Shown here: positions 6,831 through 11,362 of the stretch, in pieces
How the letters are laid out: each line of letters opens with the position of its first letter
Numbering within the stretch: position 1 is the first letter of the stretch
Source of the DNA: Lachnospiraceae bacterium UBA2734
GTDB taxonomy: Bacteria > Bacillota > Clostridia > Lachnospirales > Lachnospiraceae
Reading direction: 5' to 3'
Assembly: GCA_002353635.1 (NCBI GenBank)
Contig: DEKA01000032.1
Location: 1-11,362, forward strand
DNA: 11,362 bases
The notes under the pieces: generated by a model
What the model was told of the DNA's origin: nothing
The model's database searches: none
Seen by the model: only the letters and a program-made list of their open reading frames with translations
Made by a program: the position numbers and the translations under genes

Positions 6831-6943
6831 GTGCCGCGTCCTTTGCGGCACCCCGAGGCGAAATCCGCGCGAGGGGATCCGCCGATGGGCTTTTCTTCTA
6901 AACGTACAGACGGCAGCCGGAAGAATATCTTCCGGCCGCCGTC
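6831..6943 (-). other. Hairpin-rich 5' leader of the J-protein mRNA
   Basis: Between promoter and start codon lie two strong stems. GACGGC plus GCCGGAAGA (6909-6914, 6916-6924) pairs with TCTTCCGGC plus GCCGTC (6928-6936, 6938-6943), a 15-bp stem with one mismatch and a 3-nt loop. GTGCCGC (6831-6837) pairs with GCGGCAC (6845-6851). The second ends about 7 nt upstream of the Shine-Dalgarno. Neither is followed by a U-run, so these look like leader structures, not terminators. A possible alternative is that the 15-bp stem protects the 3' end of transcripts arriving from the ATP-grasp genes. Confidence 0.5.
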
Positions 6944-6981
6944 ATGGTAATACTGCCATTCCAACTCTTCCATCTGTCTAT

Positions 6982-7010
6982 GTTATAGTTCATATAGAAC
7001 AGTCAGTCAA
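6982..7010 (-). promoter_or_regulatory. Sigma-A type promoter for the J-protein gene
   Basis: On the minus strand TTGACT (7005-7010) and TATAAC (6982-6987) are separated by exactly 17 nt, each a 5/6 match to consensus. It sits 32 nt beyond the end of the ATP-grasp gene and would start transcription near 6975, about 160 nt before the J-protein start codon. Confidence 0.75.
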
Positions 7011-7042
7011 GCGGAATACATTCAGATTCTGTGATTTTTCTG

Positions 7043-7903
7043 TTAAACACGCCTGCACTTCGCGGCCACATAGTCAATATAATCCCCGCAGATATCCCGC
7101 TCCGTCAGTGAGTACAGCATGCGCGCGCCCACGACATCCTCAATCTCATTGAAAACAAACCGTCCGCGGTCCCTGATAAAATCGATTCCCGCATAGTCGA
7201 GCGGCAGAGCGTCCGTGATTTTCCGGACCATCTGCAGCTCCTCCACGCCAAGCGTATAGAGCGATGCCTCTCCGCCAAGACAGTAGTTGCTGCGGAAATC
7301 CTTCACAGACCTCCGAAGGCAGGCCGCATAGACCTCCCCGCCAAGAATATAGACGCGAAGGTCCTCCCCGAGATCCGAGGCGGCCTTCTGGTACAGAAAT
7401 TCTTTTCCCTGCAGCGTCCGCTCTGCCGTTTCTCTCTCCGCATCGTCATGTACGAGAAAAACTTCCGTGCCGCCGTGCCCCGCCTCACTTTTTATCACAT
7501 AAGGGTAGCGCCAATCGGGCGAATTGATACTGTCTATTGTATTATTACAATCTCCGCACCCCGCCCGGCTCTCCATAATGGGCACGCCGAGTCCCTGCAC
7601 GAACTGCAGTGCCAGGAATTTATTGTTCCCGAGAAGAACCGCCTCCGGCTTATTGAAAACACGGACCCCCGCCATCTCAAAAGCTCTCGCCAGGGCATAT
7701 TCTCTTGTCCGGTTGATGACGGCGTCCGGCCTCTCAAGGCGCTCTCTGCCCTCATAGAAGGTGCCGTCCGCGCCGATGCCAAGGTTCTCGCTGAGAAGGA
7801 GCCGCATTGCCAGGCCTTGCCGTCGGCACGCCTCCTGATAAAAGCCGATCGATGCCTTGTTGCGCTGCGCGTCAACTTGATGATAGAGGATCCAGATTGT
7901 CAT
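7043..7903 (-). CDS. RimK-like ATP-grasp ligase, second of a pair
   Basis: A 286-residue enzyme of the ATP-grasp superfamily, RimK-like branch, expected to join a carboxylate to an amine through an acyl phosphate. Visible parts are an N-terminal alpha/beta domain (MTIWILYHQVDAQRNKASIG), a central YPYVIKSEAGHGGTEV (134-148) resembling the ATP-binding lysine and glycine-rich loop, LGEDLRVYILGGEVYAACLRR (178-198), KDFRSNYCLGG (201-211), and the metal-binding end YAGIDFIRDRGRFVFNEIED (237-256). In RimK the last site reads E-x-N; here it is E253-I-E255, an Asn-to-Glu change. The internal CGDCNN (116-121) is an unusual cysteine pair. The substrate is unknown. The ATG at 7903 has a weak AGAG ribosome site. 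It follows the other ATP-grasp gene by 62 nt. Confidence 0.85.
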   Translation of the reverse strand: MTIWILYHQVDAQRNKASIGFYQEACRRQGLAMRLLLSENLGIGADGTFYEGRERLERPDAVINRTREYALARAFEMAGVRVFNKPEAVLLGNNKFLALQFVQGLGVPIMESRAGCGDCNNTIDSINSPDWRYPYVIKSEAGHGGTEVFLVHDDAERETAERTLQGKEFLYQKAASDLGEDLRVYILGGEVYAACLRRSVKDFRSNYCLGGEASLYTLGVEELQMVRKITDALPLDYAGIDFIRDRGRFVFNEIEDVVGARMLYSLTERDICGDYIDYVAAKCRRV

Positions 7904-7965
7904 CTCATTTCTCTTTCAACTTTTGCTTTGTATGTGGAACATTACACCCGCAGTATCGCTGCCCT

Positions 7966-8925
7966 TCACTTCACTTTGTGATGTATATATGCAAGGATCG
8001 CGTCCGCAGCATTGATACCGGTGCATGTCAGAAGATTGCGGATGTGTGCGTTCGAGTTGACCTCGCACAGGATCGGCTCATCGTTCTCCCCAAAGAGAAT
8101 ATCCACGCCGGCAAAGTCCAACCCCAGGAGCCGCGAAACCTCCAGTGCCATCTCACTCTGCGCCTTCGTGGGCGTGCAGGTTTCCATCGTACCGCCGTTT
8201 GTGATATTCGCCCGAAAATCCGCGGGATTCTTTCTCTTCATGGCAGCAATCACTTCACCGCCGACCACCTCGATCCGAATGTCTCTTCCATAGGAACTGC
8301 CGATATATTCCTGCACGAGATAAGGGATACTGCCGAGGCGGAGGATGATCTCGCGGAGCTTGTTTTCGTTTTCAGCGAGGTGCACCTGATAACCGAACGA
8401 CCCGCTGCACTCTTTCACGACGCAGGGAAATCCAAGATTCTCCCTGACCTGCCCAAGAAACGTTTCACTGACAAGGCCGTCGTCATGGAATTTCTTGGGA
8501 GCTATAAACGTTTTCGGCATCCGGACGCCGTGCCGTGCAAGGTGAATGAAGGTCTCCGCCTTGTCATCACACACCGCGATAGCCGCCGCGCTGTTGAAGA
8601 CCGGCAGGCCCATCTCCTCGAGCATCTCTGCGAGGTGAATGTCCTTGTCCCAGAAGAGGACGTAATCGGGCTTTTCAACACAGAAGCCCGTATTGCTCAC
8701 GGAGCCTGAACGTATTCCTTGCATTTTCTTTTCTTCCGTTGTCAGAGTATCACCTGTCAAAGCATCCGACTTGTACTGAATACCGCCCAGCATCCCCCAC
8801 AATTGTCCGTTCTGAAGGAGCTCCAGCGTATCTCCCTGCCGCGCCGCAGCATCCTCCAGCATGCCGAAGAGATCCTTAAATTTCGGCGTATTCACAAATT
8901 CATTGACTACCAGCCATCCGTGCAA
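7966..8925 (-). CDS. RimK-like ATP-grasp ligase, first of a pair
   Basis: A 319-residue ATP-grasp ligase closely following the RimK pattern (glutamate or amino-acid ligase family): FPCVVKECSGSFGYQV (166-181) with the ATP-binding lysine, LVQEYIGSSYGRDIRIEVVG (203-222), a typical KNPADFRANITNGG (232-245), GLDFAGVDILF (268-278) and the metal-binding E288-V-N290 followed by SNAH. The ending GINAADAILAYI matches the RimK-type C terminus. Residues 55-80 are a charged insertion before the hinge. Family members join an amino acid to a peptide, protein tail or cofactor; the acceptor cannot be told here. I chose the TTG at 8925 because GGAGGGA lies at 8933-8939 with a 7-nt spacer and no better start is upstream. 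Probably first gene of a two-gene operon with the smaller ligase. Confidence 0.88.
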   Translation of the reverse strand: MHGWLVVNEFVNTPKFKDLFGMLEDAAARQGDTLELLQNGQLWGMLGGIQYKSDALTGDTLTTEEKKMQGIRSGSVSNTGFCVEKPDYVLFWDKDIHLAEMLEEMGLPVFNSAAAIAVCDDKAETFIHLARHGVRMPKTFIAPKKFHDDGLVSETFLGQVRENLGFPCVVKECSGSFGYQVHLAENENKLREIILRLGSIPYLVQEYIGSSYGRDIRIEVVGGEVIAAMKRKNPADFRANITNGGTMETCTPTKAQSEMALEVSRLLGLDFAGVDILFGENDEPILCEVNSNAHIRNLLTCTGINAADAILAYIHHKVK

Positions 8926-8963
8926 GTGATCTTCCCTCCATAAATCGTCAATGCAGAATAAAT

Positions 8964-9047
8964 CAGCATGTGATTATGCACACCACATACTGTATAAGCT
9001 GACATGCTGCTTCGTGCTTCGCACTCTCGCTGCTTTGCGCATACAGT
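8964..9047. repeat. Interleaved inverted repeats in the leader of the ATP-grasp pair
   Basis: CAGCATGT (8964-8971) is the reverse complement of ACATGCTG (9002-9009). ACTGTAT (8989-8995), in that loop, is the reverse complement of ATACAGT (9041-9047), which lies outside it. The two pairings cross, so they would be alternatives or a pseudoknot. ATACTGTAT (8987-8995) is itself palindromic. The stretch between the arms (9010-9040) is built of GCTTCGTGC-like units including a GTGC-TTC-GCAC hairpin. On the minus strand an ATG at 9042 opens a 22-codon frame ending at 8974, without a ribosome site. Function unknown. Confidence 0.45.
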
Positions 9048-9085
9048 AAAAGAACCGCACCGGCTGATCACTCAGCAGGTGCGGT
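9048..9085 (-). terminator. Intrinsic terminator of the S1-domain gene
   Basis: On the minus strand ACCGCACC (9078-9085) pairs with GGTGCGGT (9054-9061), and inside that GCTGA pairs with TCAGC around a 4-nt loop, giving 13 bp with one symmetric interruption. It is followed by TTCTTTT. It begins about 20 nt after the stop codon at 9106. Confidence 0.87.
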
Positions 9086-9105
9086 CCGCAAATTCAAAGC
9101 CTGTA

Positions 9106-10194
9106 TCAGTTCTCTTCCTTCTCAGAGGACTCGTCCTCATCCTCAGGCAGCAGCTGCTTGAGGGAAAGGCTGATCTTCTGTGCGTCAGCATCGAAGCCAG
9201 TTACCAGAACAGTCAGCTCCTGACCTGTCTTCAGAACGTCTGAAGGCTTGTCAATACGCTTTCTGGAGATCTGGGAAACATGAAGCAGTCCGTCGATGCC
9301 GGGCTCAAGCTCGATGAAAGCACCGAAGTCCGTCATTCTGGCTACCTTGCCGGTAACCTTTGTGCCAACAGCGTACTTCTCCTCTGCATGGAGCCAGGGG
9401 TTGTCCTCCGGGAACTTGCAGGAAAGAGCAATCTTGTCGCCGTTGATGGCCTTTACGAATACTCTTACCTTGTCGCCGGTCTTGAAGAGCTTCTTCGGGC
9501 TCTCTGTTCTGCCCCAGCCCATCTCAGAGATGTGGAGCAGGCCGTCAGCGCCGCCGAGATCAACGAATGCACCGAAGTCTGTGATGTTCTTTACAGTGCC
9601 CTCGATGATATCGCCTTCCTTAAGAGTGGAGAGGAGCTTCTCCTTAGCTGCCTCATGCTGGGCAGTGACGATCTGCTTGCGGTCGCCGATGACTCTTCTT
9701 CTCTTCGGATTGTACTCAGTGATAACGAACTCGATCTCCTGACCAAGGTACTTGTTCAGGTCTCTCTCGAATGTGTCAGATACAAGGCTGGCCGGAATGA
9801 ATACTCTCACGCCATCTACCTCAGCGCAGATGCCGCCCTTCATGATCTGTGTGACAGGAGCCTTGATCACAGTGTGGTTGTCCAGAGCTTCCTGGATAAC
9901 CTGGCTTGCCTTCTCAGCAGCTACTCTCTTATAGGAGAGCACCACAGTGCCTTCCTTGCTGTCGATCTTTACGACCTTGACTTCAATCTTATCGCCCACG
10001 TGCAGCTTCTGTGTCAGATCAGGTGCATCATCAGAATATTCGCGGGCAGTCAGAACTCCGTCGTACTTGTACCCCACATTGATGATCGCTTCCTGCGGAT
10101 TAACGGTAACAACCGTACCCTCAACGATCTCCCCTGTGTGAACAGGCTTCATGGAATCATTCAGCATCTGTTCAAAAGACATTTCTTCTGCCAT
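9106..10194 (-). CDS. rpsA: Four-domain S1 RNA-binding protein (ribosomal protein S1-like)
   Basis: A 362-residue protein made of four S1/OB-fold RNA-binding domains, at about 20-89, 106-173, 194-260 and 276-346. The third and fourth are closest to the canonical S1 sequence: GTVKNITDFGAFVDLGGADGLLHISE and GKVARMTDFGAFIELEPGIDGLLHVSQ. The tail (349-362) is acidic. Firmicute S1 homologues of this size bind mRNA and are variably attached to the 30S subunit; E. coli S1 has six domains. In many Clostridia this gene is fused or adjacent to ispH, which is absent here. Codon use is more biased to frequent codons than in its neighbours (many GTG, CTG, AAG, GAG), fitting high expression. The ATG at 10194 has GGAGG with a 7-nt spacer. 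It is flanked by its own promoter and terminator. Confidence 0.92.
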   Translation of the reverse strand: MAEEMSFEQMLNDSMKPVHTGEIVEGTVVTVNPQEAIINVGYKYDGVLTAREYSDDAPDLTQKLHVGDKIEVKVVKIDSKEGTVVLSYKRVAAEKASQVIQEALDNHTVIKAPVTQIMKGGICAEVDGVRVFIPASLVSDTFERDLNKYLGQEIEFVITEYNPKRRRVIGDRKQIVTAQHEAAKEKLLSTLKEGDIIEGTVKNITDFGAFVDLGGADGLLHISEMGWGRTESPKKLFKTGDKVRVFVKAINGDKIALSCKFPEDNPWLHAEEKYAVGTKVTGKVARMTDFGAFIELEPGIDGLLHVSQISRKRIDKPSDVLKTGQELTVLVTGFDADAQKISLSLKQLLPEDEDESSEKEEN

Positions 10195-10346
10195 TTCGCT
10201 TCCTCCCTATTTCCGCTGGAATCGTACTCTGAATCGCGTGTATTCTGAACTGCGTCCAACGTTCTGCACCTGCCGGCAGAGTGTGAAGCGCGAAAATGAT
10301 CAAACACATGCTGTTATCGAAGATTCCCGCATATATACTAAGTATC

Positions 10347-10375
10347 ATTGTAGTTCAAAGTGGCGTTAATATCAA
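10347..10375 (-). promoter_or_regulatory. Sigma-A type promoter for the S1-domain gene
   Basis: On the minus strand TTGATA (10370-10375) and TACAAT (10347-10352) are 17 nt apart, each 5/6 to consensus. Transcription would start near 10340, giving a leader of about 145 nt. A second, weaker pair (TTGAAC with TATATA or TATATG) overlaps just downstream. Confidence 0.75.
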
Positions 10376-10450
10376 ACTTTTTCGACTATATTTTCAGATG
10401 TTTTTCTGCGGATTTTATGATTTTGATGACGCATACATGAAAATACATGC

Positions 10451-10469
10451 AGCCGGGCGTTTTCCGGCT
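10451..10469. repeat. Short hairpin between the divergent promoters
   Basis: AGCCGG (10451-10456) pairs with CCGGCT (10464-10469) around a GCGTTTT loop. It lies in the 140-nt gap between the S1-gene promoter and the T-box promoter. No U-run follows on either strand, and its role is unknown. Confidence 0.35.
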
Positions 10470-10485
10470 ATCCGGAGAAGATAAA

Positions 10486-10514
10486 GAGAAAATAAAATTT
10501 TTTTAAATTTTCTC
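10486..10514. promoter_or_regulatory. AT-rich inverted repeat abutting the T-box promoter
   Basis: GAGAAAAT (10486-10493) is the exact reverse complement of ATTTTCTC (10507-10514), with an A-run then T-run between. The right arm ends at the base before the -35 hexamer at 10515. This could be an operator, or an UP-element-like A/T tract that raises promoter activity. Confidence 0.45.
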
Positions 10515-10543
10515 TTGACACATTTCAGAGGCTGGTATACATT
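10515..10543 (+). promoter_or_regulatory. Promoter of the T-box/BASS transcript
   Basis: TTGACA (10515-10520, perfect -35) is followed 17 nt later by TACATT (10538-10543), with an overlapping TATACA at 10536-10541. Transcription would begin near 10550, about 40 nt before the first T-box stem. Confidence 0.75.
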
Positions 10544-10589
10544 AGGGCCAATCAAACAACCAAACGAAATTCATTCGGCTACGACGAAA

Positions 10590-10867
10590 AGGAGTACCGG
10601 TAAGGAATGGCACAGAGAGTCAGCGGTTGGTGCGAGCTGATCCACGAATTTCCGGGAAAATCATTTCCGAGCTTCGGCACTCAAAAGAATGCACCGCATT
10701 CCCACTAAGTCCCGACGGAGGATCACCGTTATCACAGATCACGCATTGTTGGATGCGGCTGAGCGGTCAGCGATGAGCTGGCAATAAGAGTGGTACCGCA
10801 GAGGTTTAAAGCCTTTGTCTCTTAGAACACACATCATGTGTGTAAATCTGGAGACAAGGGCTTTTTT
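10590..10867 (+). ncRNA. T-box leader controlling the BASS transporter
   Basis: This mRNA leader senses uncharged tRNA and then prevents termination. Stem I is recognisable by AGTA (10593-10596), CAGAGAG (10613-10619), and the distal hairpin TCAGC-GGTTGGTGCGA-GCTGA (10620-10640). The specifier side is GGGAAAATCATTTCCGAGC (10654-10672). A Stem III-like CCGTTATC (10726-10733) pairs with a downstream GAGCGG, and the T-box proper, AAGAG-TGGTACCGC, sits at 10786-10799 for tRNA acceptor-end pairing. A terminator follows. If one base separates GAA from the specifier, the codon is AUC (isoleucine); the direct reading GAA-AAU gives asparagine. I favour isoleucine but not firmly. The regulated gene is the transporter at 11039. 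Confidence 0.92.
10808..10867 (+). terminator. T-box regulated intrinsic terminator
   Basis: AAAGCCTTTGTCTC (10808-10821) pairs with GAGACAAGGGCTTT (10851-10864) with one G-U pair, and is followed by a T-run (10862-10867). The loop contains its own stem, ACACACAT against ATGTGTGT (10827-10843 region). The arms begin just after the TGGTACCGC motif, so antiterminator and terminator folds are mutually exclusive. Confidence 0.9.
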
Positions 10868-11038
10868 GATTGTTTTTCTGCAAGGCGCAGGCTAGCGGCG
10901 CAGCGCAAAGGGACAACAAATCGCTACAGTTTCCCGCCGGATAATTTCGCAAGCATGAGTCAGTCAGGCGCTCATCAGTCAGTTTAAAATTCACGACGAG
11001 CACAAGACAGAGACAATATCCTGAAAGGAGATTACATT
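10868..11038 (+). other. Leader segment between the T-box terminator and the transporter start
   Basis: This 171-nt stretch is downstream of the terminator and is transcribed only on read-through. It holds no open frame with a ribosome site. Visible are GTCAGTCAG and ATCAGTCAG near-repeats around 10959-10981, with ATGAG and CTCAT flanking them as a weak hairpin. It ends with AAAGGAG (11024-11030), the ribosome site of the transporter. Confidence 0.5.
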
Positions 11039-11362
11039 ATGAAAACACTAGAGAAGGTCAGCAATTTCGTCAGCAAGTGGATGGCCCTCATCGTCATTGC
11101 TGTCGCAGCTCTGGCACTCTTCGCACCTTCCACCTGCACCTGGGTAAAGACAAGCTGGGTCAACACACTGCTCGGCGTCGTTATGTTCGGCATGGGCCTC
11201 ACATTGAAGCCCTCAGATTTCGCAGATGTTTTCAAGCGTCCGAAGGACGTCTGCATCGGCGCCGTGTGCCAGTTCACACTGATGCCCCTCATCGCTTTCC
11301 TTCTGACAAAGCTCTTCCATCTGCCGGCTGAGCTGGCCGTCGGCGTCATCCTCGTCGGCACC
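11039..11362 (+). CDS. BASS-family (bile acid:sodium symporter-like) transporter, 5' part
   Basis: The first 108 codons are open to the window edge, so the gene is cut, not broken. The protein starts MKTLEKVSNFVSKWMALIVI with a first membrane helix at about 14-30. It contains the BASS hallmark LLGVVMFGMGLTLKPSDF (44-61) in the second, then FKRPKDVCIGAVCQFTLMPLIAFLL (65-89), and the start of a further helix at 98-108. Family members carry bile acids, pantoate-type acids or 2-oxo acids with sodium; full length is usually about 310-330 residues. The ATG at 11039 has AAAGGAG with an 8-nt spacer. It lies under T-box control, so amino-acid supply governs it, which points to an amino-acid-linked substrate and away from bile acids. 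Substrate not determined. Confidence 0.88.
   Translation, partial: MKTLEKVSNFVSKWMALIVIAVAALALFAPSTCTWVKTSWVNTLLGVVMFGMGLTLKPSDFADVFKRPKDVCIGAVCQFTLMPLIAFLLTKLFHLPAELAVGVILVGT

Noticed and set aside
5934..6950. A 338-codon plus-strand open frame
   Set aside because: It lies antisense to the J-protein gene; its Ala-rich, low-complexity product is the complement of the Gly/Phe-rich linker, and it lacks a ribosome site and any family resemblance.
7807..8709. A 300-codon plus-strand open frame
   Set aside because: It is antisense to both ATP-grasp genes, whose motifs are unmistakable on the other strand.
7043..9047. A graspetide (microviridin-like) cluster built from the two ATP-grasp genes
   Set aside because: The only nearby short frame is basic, lacks the Thr/Ser and Asp/Glu-rich core such precursors need, and has no ribosome site. 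No transporter or acetyltransferase accompanies the pair. Kept only as an open alternative.
9280..10248. A 322-codon plus-strand open frame
   Set aside because: It is wholly antisense to the well-supported S1-domain gene and runs into that gene's leader; its product resembles no protein family.
10806..11003. A 65-codon minus-strand open frame
   Set aside because: It is antisense to the T-box terminator and has no ribosome site or protein-like character.

Overview
The window looks like a chromosomal segment of a moderately GC-rich Firmicute of the class Clostridia, most likely Lachnospiraceae. This rests on strong AGGAGG-type ribosome binding sites, GTG and TTG starts supported by them, TTGACA/TATAAT-type promoters, a T-box leader, a stand-alone four-domain S1 protein, and a membrane protein of the Firmicute CmpB-like (DUF1113) family. 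I see no phage, transposon, CRISPR array, tRNA or rRNA. The taxonomic call is an inference from protein style and was not checked against a database.

Layout. Positions 1-63 are an almost perfect hairpin, read as a bidirectional terminator, after a minus-strand serine O-acetyltransferase (74-1036). A structured 240-nt gap separates that gene from a divergent plus-strand EamA/DMT transporter (1284-2213). Positions 2311-5480 hold four minus-strand genes, in transcription order truA, an unrecognised 255-residue protein, a CmpB-like membrane protein with a repeated helical tail, and an unrecognised 109-residue protein. Upstream of a terminator at 5654-5683 lies a class B J-domain chaperone (5706-6815) with its own promoter and a hairpin-rich leader. 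Next come two adjacent RimK-like ATP-grasp ligases (8925 to 7043). After an unusual 100-nt element with interleaved inverted repeats comes a four-S1-domain protein (9106-10194) with a clear promoter. The right end runs the other way: a promoter abutted by an AT-rich inverted repeat, a complete T-box leader with terminator, and the first 108 codons of a BASS-family transporter cut by the window edge.

How the genes relate. TruA, the J-protein and the S1 protein are housekeeping functions in tRNA modification, protein folding and translation. The accessory interest lies in the paired ATP-grasp ligases, whose products look like successive amide-bond-forming enzymes with an unknown substrate, and in the T-box/BASS unit. 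In the latter, uncharged tRNA should switch on a transporter family known mainly for bile acids, 2-oxo acids and pantothenate precursors. The serine acetyltransferase supplies O-acetylserine for cysteine synthesis and keeps a C-terminal isoleucine, the residue CysE uses to dock on cysteine synthase. No single gene cluster here is clearly a new system; the best candidates for something undescribed are the ATP-grasp pair and the T-box-controlled BASS transporter.
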